Below, piece by piece: positions 43,050 through 50,568 of a stretch of DNA of 64,000 bases (positions within the stretch are counted from its first letter, which is position 1; the number at the start of each line of letters is the position of its first letter). Position numbers and translations under genes: made by a program. The stretch is from Phycisphaerales bacterium (GTDB lineage: Bacteria; Planctomycetota; Phycisphaerae; Phycisphaerales; UBA1924), in contig JAVJVK010000001.1 of assembly GCA_040221175.1 (NCBI GenBank), positions 248,001 through 312,000 on the forward strand, in the 5' to 3' direction. The notes under the pieces were generated by a model that did no database searches, was not told the DNA's origin, and was given only the letters and a program-made list of their open reading frames with translations.

Positions 43050-43080
43050 TCGGACGGAGGTTGGCGATAATCGAGATGAA

Positions 43081-44853
43081 GTGCTGAACGCAACCTCCCT
43101 CCGATCGCGATGGTGCCTGCTTGCGTCGCCGTTTGTCTATTTGGTACCGGGATCGATCGCGCAAGAAGATCCGCTTGTGTCTCCGTTTCCGGGCACGATC
43201 GCCGTTGGTGATGTGCCCTCCGCTGGCGGTTTCGTCGTACAGTGCATGACGTCGTTCGGCGTGCCGCCGAGGAGGCTGACGGGCATCGGAGACCTCAACG
43301 GCGATGGTTTTGACGACTTCGCCATGGGCCTGCCTCGCGCGTACGTCGGAGGCATGCCCCAAGTCGGGCGCGTCGTCGTTGTCTTCGGTCGGGCCCGCGA
43401 CCGGTTGTTTCCAGCCGAGTTCGATCTCATAGACAGGTTGCCCGGAGAAGCCCTGTTTCTCGATGGCATCGATCAGGGCGACTACACCGGCCGGCGCGTT
43501 GAAGGGGTCGGAGACATCAACGGCGACGGCCTTGATGATCTGGCCATCTCGGCGCGCTCGGCAGATCCGGACGGCCTGGCGGGCGCCGGATCCGTGTACG
43601 TCGTGTTCGGACGGTCCGGTTCGATGGGGCACCCCTTCCCCGAGCGGTTTTCGCTGGACGGGCTCGACGGTTCTACCGGCTTCAGGCTCGACGGCGATCT
43701 TGCGTTTGCCAAGCTCGGCCTGGACATCGCCCGGGCGGGAGATCCCAACATCGACGGTGTCGACGACGTCCTGGTGACAAGCTACGGCGAGGACGTCGCG
43801 GGCCGGACCTATCTCATCTTTGGCCGCACAACGGATGACCCGGATCCGTTTCCGGCGATCCTCTCGGTGGCAGACCTCGGGCCCGGGCAGGGGTGTCGGT
43901 TCGATGGCATCCCCAGGGAGATCGCGGGCCTGTCGGTCGCGGGGGTCGGCGACGCCAACGGGGATGGCCTCGACGACTTCGTGATCGGGGCTCCGCAGCG
44001 CAATGTCGATCTGCTCCCCCAGGTCGGTGTGGCGACGCTCGTCTTCGGTCGCGAGCACTGGCCCCACGCCATCCCGCTGGCAGAACTCGATTCGGTCGTC
44101 ACCTTTCGCGGAGAGGGCGCCGAGCATCGATGTGGGTACGCGGTGTCGGGCATCGGAGACTTCAACGGCGACGGCATGAGCGACTTCGCCATCTCGGCGA
44201 CCGAGGCGGGCTATGGGGCCTTCCGTCAGTCCGGCGAGACCTACGTCATCTACGGTCGGCCCGCCGACGATCCGTTCCCGCCGACGCTGGCGCCCGATCA
44301 GCTCGATGGACGCAACGGGTTTCGCATCCACGGCGTCCAGCGTCGCGACTTCAGCGGTATCGGCCTGGACGGAGGCGGCGACCTGAACGGCGACGGGCTC
44401 TCCGATATCCTGGTGGGCGCTCCGTTCGCCACCCGGGCATGGAATGACTCCGGTGAGGTCTCGGTCATCTTCGGTGGCGATGGCGTCCGCAGGCCCCTGG
44501 CGCCGGCAGTCTTGAACATCGCGGATCTCGACGGCCAGAACGGGCTGCGGATCCTCGGAGGACTCAACGGCGGCTTTGCCGGATTCTCGGTGTCATTCGT
44601 CGGCGACGTCAACGGCGACGGGCGCGGCGACATGGCGTTCGTCGAGCTCGCAAGCCAGCAGGCGTACGTGCTGTTCGGCCGGTCGTGCCCCATCGATCTC
44701 AACGGCGATGGCGTACTCGACGTGCATGACTTCCTGGAGTTCCAGAGCCTGTACGAGCTGGGCGATGCGCGTGCAGACATCGATCGCGATGGCGTGTTGA
44801 CGCTGTACGACTTTCTCGCATTCCAGAACGCTTTCAATACGGGTTGTCCGTAG
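43081..44853 (+). CDS. Secreted seven-repeat FG-GAP beta-propeller with C-terminal dockerin-like domain
   Basis: A 590-residue secreted protein: signal peptide (about 1-28), then seven FG-GAP/integrin-alpha type repeats, each with a D-x-N-x-D-G calcium loop. These are GDLNGDGFDDFAMG, GDINGDGLDDLAIS, GDPNIDGVDDVLVT, GDANGDGLDDFVIG, GDFNGDGMSDFAIS, GDLNGDGLSDILVG and GDVNGDGRGDMAFV; seven fits one complete propeller. The C-terminus has a paired EF-hand, DLNGDGVLDVHDFLEFQ and DIDRDGVLTLYDFLAFQ, and ends NTGCP, like the GC-type dockerin tails of this phylum. The start is probably GTG 43081, giving a clean signal peptide. Confidence 0.85.
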   Translation: MLNATSLRSRWCLLASPFVYLVPGSIAQEDPLVSPFPGTIAVGDVPSAGGFVVQCMTSFGVPPRRLTGIGDLNGDGFDDFAMGLPRAYVGGMPQVGRVVVVFGRARDRLFPAEFDLIDRLPGEALFLDGIDQGDYTGRRVEGVGDINGDGLDDLAISARSADPDGLAGAGSVYVVFGRSGSMGHPFPERFSLDGLDGSTGFRLDGDLAFAKLGLDIARAGDPNIDGVDDVLVTSYGEDVAGRTYLIFGRTTDDPDPFPAILSVADLGPGQGCRFDGIPREIAGLSVAGVGDANGDGLDDFVIGAPQRNVDLLPQVGVATLVFGREHWPHAIPLAELDSVVTFRGEGAEHRCGYAVSGIGDFNGDGMSDFAISATEAGYGAFRQSGETYVIYGRPADDPFPPTLAPDQLDGRNGFRIHGVQRRDFSGIGLDGGGDLNGDGLSDILVGAPFATRAWNDSGEVSVIFGGDGVRRPLAPAVLNIADLDGQNGLRILGGLNGGFAGFSVSFVGDVNGDGRGDMAFVELASQQAYVLFGRSCPIDLNGDGVLDVHDFLEFQSLYELGDARADIDRDGVLTLYDFLAFQNAFNTGCP

Positions 44854-44860
44854 GGCGCCC

Positions 44861-46123
44861 CTACTCCGGTACGATCCGGATCAGCTTGCCATCGCGCTCG
44901 TCGGTGAGGACGTAGAGGGAGCCGTCGGGGCCCTGGCGGACGTCGCGGATGCGGGCGTCGAAGGGGAGGGTCTGGTTGCCCTCGACCTCGACGGCCTCGC
45001 CCTCGCCATCGAGCATCACGCGGCGGACCTGGCGGCTGACCAGGCCGCCGGCGAAGAGGTCGCCCTGCCAATCCGGGAACTTGTCGCCCGTATAGAACGC
45101 CAGCCCGCACGCGGCCAGCACGGGCGTCCAGACGCAGACCGGGTCGGCCATGCCCTCCCTGGTCACGTGCTCGCTGATCTGGTTGCCGTTGTAGTGGATG
45201 CTGTAGGTCGCCTCGGGCCAGCCGTAGTTGGCGCCGGGGGTGATGCGGTTGAGCTCGTCGCCGCCCAGGGCGCCGTGCTCGGTGGCCCAGACGGTGCCGG
45301 TGGCCGGGTCGAGCACCATGCCCTGGATGTTGCGGTGGCCGTAGGTGTAGATGAACCTGCCGACGTCCTCACGATCACTGAAGGGATTGTCGTCGGGCGC
45401 GGTGCCGTCGTCGTTGAGGCGGAGCACCTTGCCCCACGCGTTGTCGAGGAACTGCGGGTTGTCGCGGGCGAGCCTGCCGCCGACGCGTGTTGGCGGGTTG
45501 CCGCCGTCGCCGACGGACATCAGCAGCGTGCCGTCGGGCAGCCAGACCAGGCGCGAGCCGAAGTGCTGGCCGCCGGGCTTGTCGGGCGTGACGCGGAAGA
45601 GCTCTTCGACGTTCTCCAATCGCGCAGACTTCAAGAGCTGGGTTCCCGGGACGTCGTCCTCGTCGCCGGTCTCGATGACGAGCGTGCCGCGCGAGAGCAC
45701 CGTGCGGTTCGCGCGGCCGTCGCCGGTCGCGTGGGTGAAGTAGACGAGGCCGTTGGTCTCGAAGTCCGGGTGGAGCGAGACGTCCATCATGCCGCCCTGG
45801 CCCAGCCGCCTCGACTCGGGCGCACCCTCGACTTCTTCAGGCGTGACGACGAACGGGCTGTCCTCGGCGAACTGCGCCGCGTCGACGAACACGACGCGGC
45901 CACCGCGCTCGGTGATGAGCATCGAGCCATCGGGCAGCCAGGCCATGGCCCAGGGTCGGTTCAGCCCCTCGATGACCGTCTCGGTGCGGTAGCCGGCGGC
46001 CTGCGGGCTGTCTTCCTCGCTGTCCGAATAGATCGGCGCGGGCCCCGAGGTCGGCAGCTCGGCGCGCTGGCCGCACGCGGGGAGGGCCAGGGCGACGACG
46101 ACGAGCGTGGCGGTTCGCAGCAT
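44861..46123 (-). CDS. PQQ-dependent sugar dehydrogenase-like lipoprotein
   Basis: A 420-residue protein of the soluble glucose / aldose sugar dehydrogenase propeller family. The signal ends LPAC, so Cys17 is probably lipidated. Family motifs are LNRPWAMAWLPDGSMLITER, DVSLHPDFETNGLVYF, FIYTYGHRNIQG, and EHGALGGDELNRITPGANYGWP, the calcium- and PQQ-binding face. It probably oxidises aldoses at the cell envelope if PQQ is available; no PQQ synthesis genes are in the window. It ends 7 bp from the convergent propeller gene. Confidence 0.87.
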   Translation of the reverse strand: MLRTATLVVVALALPACGQRAELPTSGPAPIYSDSEEDSPQAAGYRTETVIEGLNRPWAMAWLPDGSMLITERGGRVVFVDAAQFAEDSPFVVTPEEVEGAPESRRLGQGGMMDVSLHPDFETNGLVYFTHATGDGRANRTVLSRGTLVIETGDEDDVPGTQLLKSARLENVEELFRVTPDKPGGQHFGSRLVWLPDGTLLMSVGDGGNPPTRVGGRLARDNPQFLDNAWGKVLRLNDDGTAPDDNPFSDREDVGRFIYTYGHRNIQGMVLDPATGTVWATEHGALGGDELNRITPGANYGWPEATYSIHYNGNQISEHVTREGMADPVCVWTPVLAACGLAFYTGDKFPDWQGDLFAGGLVSRQVRRVMLDGEGEAVEVEGNQTLPFDARIRDVRQGPDGSLYVLTDERDGKLIRIVPE

Positions 46124-46141
46124 GCGGGACGATACGGGGGG

Positions 46142-47230
46142 CTAGCCCCCCAGCGCCTCGCGAAGGGCATCCAGATTGGCCCGCATCACGTCCATGTAGT
46201 CCCCATCGGTCGTGGGGTCGGGCTGGCCCTCGGCGGGGCTGAAGAGGACGCTGGTGACGCCCAGCTCGTCGCTGAGCGCGGCACGGATGGCCTCGGTCGG
46301 CTCGCCCTCCCACAGCAGGATCACGGGCTTGTCGCCGTGCGAGTGCTCGTGGTCATGGTCATGTTCGCCTTCGCCCTCGTCGTGCGCATGGTCGTGGCCG
46401 TGGTCCTCACCATGCTCGTGATCGTGCGAGTGGTCCTCGTGGTGGTGCAACGCGTCGTGCACGGCGTCAACGACGGTCTGCACGTCCTCGCTCTCGGGGT
46501 CGAGGTCGAGGTTGGTGACGTCCCAGCCCAGATCGCGGGCGAGGTAGTTGTACGCGGGGTGGCTGGCGAGCAGGCGATGCTCGCCAACGAGGGGCGTGAG
46601 GTCGTTCAGCGAGACGCGGAGCATCTCGAGGTCTTCGACGAGCGACGCGAGGTTGGTCTCGAACGCCTCGGCGTGCTCGGGCCACGCGGTCTTCATGGCG
46701 TCGGCGATGTTCCTTGCCTGCACGATGGCGATGTCGGGGCTCACCCAGGTGTGCCCGTCGAGTCCCTCGTGGGTGTGCTCGCCCGCGGGGCCGTGGCTGT
46801 GGCTGGTGGTTTCCATGGTGATGGGCCCGCCGGTGGTTTCGAGGTCTTCGTCGCTCAGGCTCGCGACGGTGCGGGCGCGGGGCAGCGGGGCACGGGCGAC
46901 CCACTTCTCGAACTCGGCGCCGTTGGTGATGACCAGCCGGGCATTCTGGAACTGCACCATCTCATCGGCCCCCGGCTGCCAGAAGATCGGGTCTTCGTCG
47001 GCCGGCAGCGGGCTGCGGACGGTGACGAGCCCGCCGGCGATGCGGCCTGCGAAGTAGGCGGTGGGGTAGAAGGTGGTCAGCACCTCGCTGTTGGTCGCCG
47101 GGCTCGATTGGCCGGTGCCCGCCGCGGGTTGTTCCTTGCAGCCTGGCATGGCCAAGCCGGCGATGGCGACCAGCAGCGCGGCGGTCAGCGTGGTGGGCAA
47201 GGTGGCGGGCATTGCGATGCGCGTGCGCAT
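46142..47230 (-). CDS. ZnuA-like metal-binding lipoprotein with long His-rich loop
   Basis: A 362-residue periplasmic metal-binding protein of ABC cluster 9, with a probable lipidated Cys31 (weak lipobox MPGC). Conserved blocks are FYPTAYFAGRIAG, WQPGADEMVQFQNARLVITNGAEFEKW, DGHTWVSPD (His159) and SHPAYNYLARDLG (His223). A loop at 261-297 carries 16 histidines, and a shorter one lies near 143-151, typical of zinc capture. The first family His ligand is not evident; the place reads DPIFWQP. It is followed on the same strand-wise cluster by an FtsX-type permease and a LolD-type ATPase rather than ZnuB and ZnuC. Confidence 0.88.
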   Translation of the reverse strand: MRTRIAMPATLPTTLTAALLVAIAGLAMPGCKEQPAAGTGQSSPATNSEVLTTFYPTAYFAGRIAGGLVTVRSPLPADEDPIFWQPGADEMVQFQNARLVITNGAEFEKWVARAPLPRARTVASLSDEDLETTGGPITMETTSHSHGPAGEHTHEGLDGHTWVSPDIAIVQARNIADAMKTAWPEHAEAFETNLASLVEDLEMLRVSLNDLTPLVGEHRLLASHPAYNYLARDLGWDVTNLDLDPESEDVQTVVDAVHDALHHHEDHSHDHEHGEDHGHDHAHDEGEGEHDHDHEHSHGDKPVILLWEGEPTEAIRAALSDELGVTSVLFSPAEGQPDPTTDGDYMDVMRANLDALREALGG

Positions 47231-47263
47231 GGGGAGGCTCTCCTTCTCGTGCCGGTTCGCGGA

Positions 47264-48436
47264 TCATACGAACGCCGATGCGCGGCTTGCGAAGAGTATC
47301 GTCGGCCACGCGACGGCGATGGCCAGTGCGACGCCCAGGAGCACCAGGCACAGCAACTCCCCGCCCACCAGCACGGCGGCGGCAGACCTGGAAGCGCCCA
47401 TGTCGGCCAGCGTGCGGAGCTCGTCGGCCCGCAGTCGGTACCCCAGCATGGCGATGAGCGCGATGAGGGCGGCGGTGCTGGCCGCCAGCACGACCGAGAT
47501 GGCGTCGAAGACCAGCCGCAGGCGCACGACGAAGGCGATGAGGTCATCGACCACCGCGCTGGGCTCGATGGCCTGCGCGTCGTCGCGGGCGTTGAGTCGC
47601 GCGGTGAGGATGGTCGCGGCACGGGCGTCTCTGGGGTACAACAGAACGGCGGTCAGCGGGAAGTCGTCGCGCGAGCCATGGATGTGGAAGCTGGGCGCAT
47701 TGGCTTCGGTCACTTCCTGGTATGTCCGTAGCGCCTCGCTGAGCGCGACCTGGCCGTCCCTTCTGGCAATGACCAGATCGGGGCGCTCGACCTGCTGCGC
47801 ATCGTCGTGGCCGTGGGCGAAGCCCTCGAGCAGCCAGGCGGTCTCCAGGTCAACGAAGAGTGCTTCATCGTCGCTGGTGCCCGTGGGGGCCAGCACGCCG
47901 ACGACGTCGAGCTTGAGCGAGGGCGGCTTGGTGATGTCGTATGTCTCGGTCACGTCGCTGAAGATGGATGCGCCGGGCGTCAGGCCGTGGCGGGCAGCGA
48001 CGGCCGAGCCGACGACGGCCTCGCCCATGCGCGCAAAGAGCCGGCCCTCGGACAGCGGCAATGGCACGGCCGAACGCTGGAAGTAGCCGATGTCGGTGGC
48101 GACGATCGGGTCGCCCGACGCGGTGAAGCGCGCGTGGATCGGTACGGCGGTCGCGAGCGGATCATCGGCCAGCCGCTCGAACATGCTGAACGGCACGGGG
48201 TCGAGCGGGGCCGGGCGGAAGTAGAGCGACGCGAGGACCAGATCGAAGCGGCCGCCCTTGGCGCCGACGACCAAAGGCGCCATCGCGGCCCGCTCGCGCT
48301 GGGCGCTCTCGAAGCGAGCCGCGAGCGATCGGCTGAGCAGCGGCACGAGCAAGGCGATCGCGACGCACCCGACGAGCAGGAAAGACCGCCCACGGTGCCG
48401 CCAGGCGTGCCACCATATGAGCGGCAGCAGCTTCAT
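47264..48436 (-). CDS. FtsX/MacB-type ABC transporter permease
   Basis: A 390-residue permease: one N-terminal membrane helix (about 18-38), a large extracytoplasmic domain, then three C-terminal helices including VLAASTAALIALIAMLGYRL and LVGGELLCLVLLGVALAIAV. The motif between them (RADELRTLADMGASRS) is the FtsX coupling segment. It overlaps the ATPase stop by 4 bp. It lies directly upstream of the ZnuA-like gene, 33 bp away, so a zinc-uptake or metal-dependent envelope role is likely though unproven. Confidence 0.88.
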   Translation of the reverse strand: MKLLPLIWWHAWRHRGRSFLLVGCVAIALLVPLLSRSLAARFESAQRERAAMAPLVVGAKGGRFDLVLASLYFRPAPLDPVPFSMFERLADDPLATAVPIHARFTASGDPIVATDIGYFQRSAVPLPLSEGRLFARMGEAVVGSAVAARHGLTPGASIFSDVTETYDITKPPSLKLDVVGVLAPTGTSDDEALFVDLETAWLLEGFAHGHDDAQQVERPDLVIARRDGQVALSEALRTYQEVTEANAPSFHIHGSRDDFPLTAVLLYPRDARAATILTARLNARDDAQAIEPSAVVDDLIAFVVRLRLVFDAISVVLAASTAALIALIAMLGYRLRADELRTLADMGASRSAAAVLVGGELLCLVLLGVALAIAVAWPTILFASRASAFV

Positions 48437-49119
48437 GCGGTGGCGGCCTCTATGGCCAGCGTGCCCATGTCGAGCACGTGCTCGAATCGGGGCAGCAGCG
48501 CGTGGTCGTGGGTGACGAGCAACACGGTGGCCCCGGTGTGCTCGGCTTGCTCCAAGATCAGGTCCATGATCGACGCGGCGCGGGCGGGGTCGAGGTTTCC
48601 CGTCGGCTCGTCGCAGGCGATCAGCTTCGGGCTCGTGATGAGCGCCCGGCAGATGGCGACGCGCTGTTGTTCGCCCTGGCTGAGGCGATCGGGCCGTCGC
48701 CTGAGCGTGTGCGCAATGCCGGCGCGCGTCGCAAGTTCATGGGCGCGGTCGCGGGCCTCGGCATCGAGCGTGACCGACCCGTGCAGGCGCAGGGGGAGCA
48801 GGATGTTCTCCATCGCCGTGCAATAGTCGAGCAGGGCGAACCGCTGGAAAACGAAGCCGACGGTGGCGATGCGAACCGCGCGCCGACGGGGTTCGGCCAG
48901 TTCGTCGAGGCGGTGGCCGTCGAGTTCGATCGTGCCGGCGGTGGGGGTCAGGATGCCGGTGAGCAGGCGCAACAGCGTGGTCTTGCCGCAGCCGCTGGGG
49001 CCGACAACGGCGGTATGATGGCGCGGGTAGACAGTGAACTCGGGCAATTCGAATAGCGGGCCTTCGGATTGGTCGAAGGCGTGCTGCAGGTTCGTTGCTT
49101 TCAGCAGAACGTCGGCCAC
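48433..49119 (-). CDS. LolD/MacB-type ABC transporter ATPase
   Basis: A 228-residue ATPase. Walker A is VGPSGCGKTTLLRLLTG (near 36-52), the Q-loop VGFVFQRFALLDY, signature LSQGEQQRVAICRAL and Walker B LIACDEPTGNLD, then VTHDHALL. It has the ATPase pattern of the MacB/LolD family that partners FtsX-type permeases. The start is probably GTG 49119. It overlaps the permease gene by 4 bp and follows the membrane-protein gene by 35 bp. Confidence 0.93.
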   Translation of the reverse strand: MADVLLKATNLQHAFDQSEGPLFELPEFTVYPRHHTAVVGPSGCGKTTLLRLLTGILTPTAGTIELDGHRLDELAEPRRRAVRIATVGFVFQRFALLDYCTAMENILLPLRLHGSVTLDAEARDRAHELATRAGIAHTLRRRPDRLSQGEQQRVAICRALITSPKLIACDEPTGNLDPARAASIMDLILEQAEHTGATVLLVTHDHALLPRFEHVLDMGTLAIEAATA

Positions 49120-49154
49120 TGGTTCTGGGGCACTCCTTCAGTGGTGCGTCACCG

Positions 49155-50471
49155 TCAGAACGATTGACGATCGGGCGATTCCGGCAGCCCGTCATCATCC
49201 ACCCGACGCTGCTCGAGCATCTTCTGCCCCACGATGCGCCAGCCCTGTTCGAGCCCGGCGAGCGTGTAGATGGCCTCGTATTCGTGGACGCGTGTGTGGC
49301 TATGGCCCCAGTGGTAGACCGTGCCCTCAACGTTCCAGCGGTGCATCACGTCGATGCGGGCCCGGCCTTGTTCGTCGGTGGCAATGGACTGGACCTCGAG
49401 GTTGATGGGCTCGACGCCGGTCACGATGCCCAGCATGCCGCCCTGCTCGGCCTGGACGAGCGAGTTGTAGACCTGCGTGTACAGTGACTTGAGCAGGGGG
49501 CCGCTGATCGAGCGTTCCAGCGCGTCGTAGATCTCGCCCTCGTTGCCGTAGTCGAAGGCCTTATAGAGGTTCTCGTGCAACGGCTCGAAGATGGCCGCGG
49601 CCTGGTCGTTGCCCGGCAGGGGCAGTCGACCACCCGTGCCGGGAACGGGAACGGCAAGCAAAGGCAAGAGCACGGCGGCGGCGGCGCCCGAGCCGATGGC
49701 GGCCAGCAGCGTGGCGGTTGCCGGGAGCACGCCGTGCTTCTTGTGCACCACGATGGCGGCGCGAAGGCCCAGCAGCAGCAGCACGACGCCCAGCAGAGAA
49801 AGCCGAAGCGGCTCGCTTGGCGTCGGCACGGGGGGCACGCTGGCGTAGCGCGAGTCGCCCGATTCGTCGGCGTGCCACTCGATGGTGGGCTTCGCCCGGC
49901 TGAAGGGCTTGATGTCGACGGTGCCGTCAGAGGTCTGAACGAGGGATTCGAGCACCATGAACGGCGCCCCGCCATCGGGCCCGGTGAGGCCCTCGAGTTC
50001 GGCGGCGACCCGATCGCGCGGGTACGTGGGCCAGGTCACCTTGACGATCTGGGGATCGTCGGCGGCGTAGCGGACGGTCATGGCGCAGCGGATGAGGGCC
50101 CGGGCTCCATACTTCGGGAACACGCCGATCATCCAGGGCTCGGGTTTGTCGTAGAAGTGGTATTGCTGGACGTCGGGCTCGATGATGACGCCGTCGATCT
50201 CGATGACGACCTGGGTGGCCACGTAATCACGCATGGCCTGCTCGAGGGCCTGTGCCTCGATGGCGGCGATCTGGTCGAGGGCCTCGCGCTGGATGGGGAC
50301 GGCCTCGTCCATAAAAGCGAGATTCAGGCCGATCTGGAAGGTCACCCCCTGCCCATCGATGGCCAGTCGCAGGTCGGCGTGGGGACCATCTTGGGGATGC
50401 GCATGAGCCCCGCCGGCCAAAACGAGGCAGCAGAGCAGGGTCAACAGGGCATGGGTTGGGGATGTCCGCAC
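49155..50471 (-). CDS. Exported membrane protein of the ZnuA-FtsX-LolD cluster, unknown function
   Basis: A 438-residue protein. Signal peptide (ends GGAHAHPQ), a beta-rich extracytoplasmic N-domain (DLRLAIDGQGVTFQIGLNLAF), two membrane helices in the middle (LRLSLLGVVLLLLGLRAAIV and LLAAIGSGAAAAVLLPLLAV) and a second soluble domain ending VYHWGHSHTRVHEYEAIYTL. Several His/Asp/Glu-rich patches could bind metal. GTG 50471 gives the only clean signal peptide. Being first in the same-strand run before the ATPase, permease and ZnuA-like genes, it is probably part of the same transport unit. I do not recognise the family. Confidence 0.6.
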   Translation of the reverse strand: MRTSPTHALLTLLCCLVLAGGAHAHPQDGPHADLRLAIDGQGVTFQIGLNLAFMDEAVPIQREALDQIAAIEAQALEQAMRDYVATQVVIEIDGVIIEPDVQQYHFYDKPEPWMIGVFPKYGARALIRCAMTVRYAADDPQIVKVTWPTYPRDRVAAELEGLTGPDGGAPFMVLESLVQTSDGTVDIKPFSRAKPTIEWHADESGDSRYASVPPVPTPSEPLRLSLLGVVLLLLGLRAAIVVHKKHGVLPATATLLAAIGSGAAAAVLLPLLAVPVPGTGGRLPLPGNDQAAAIFEPLHENLYKAFDYGNEGEIYDALERSISGPLLKSLYTQVYNSLVQAEQGGMLGIVTGVEPINLEVQSIATDEQGRARIDVMHRWNVEGTVYHWGHSHTRVHEYEAIYTLAGLEQGWRIVGQKMLEQRRVDDDGLPESPDRQSF

Positions 50472-50568
50472 GCAACGATGGTACGGCAGGACATCTATAT
50501 TGCATCCGTCGAGCCCTGACGTGGCGGGAACCCCCGCGCATCTCCCTGGGGCGAAAGGAACCCGATCC

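Noticed and set aside
45167-47731. Long plus-strand open frame (854 codons)
   Set aside because: It runs antisense through three recognised genes; composition is Val/Gly/Ala/Asp-rich shadow.
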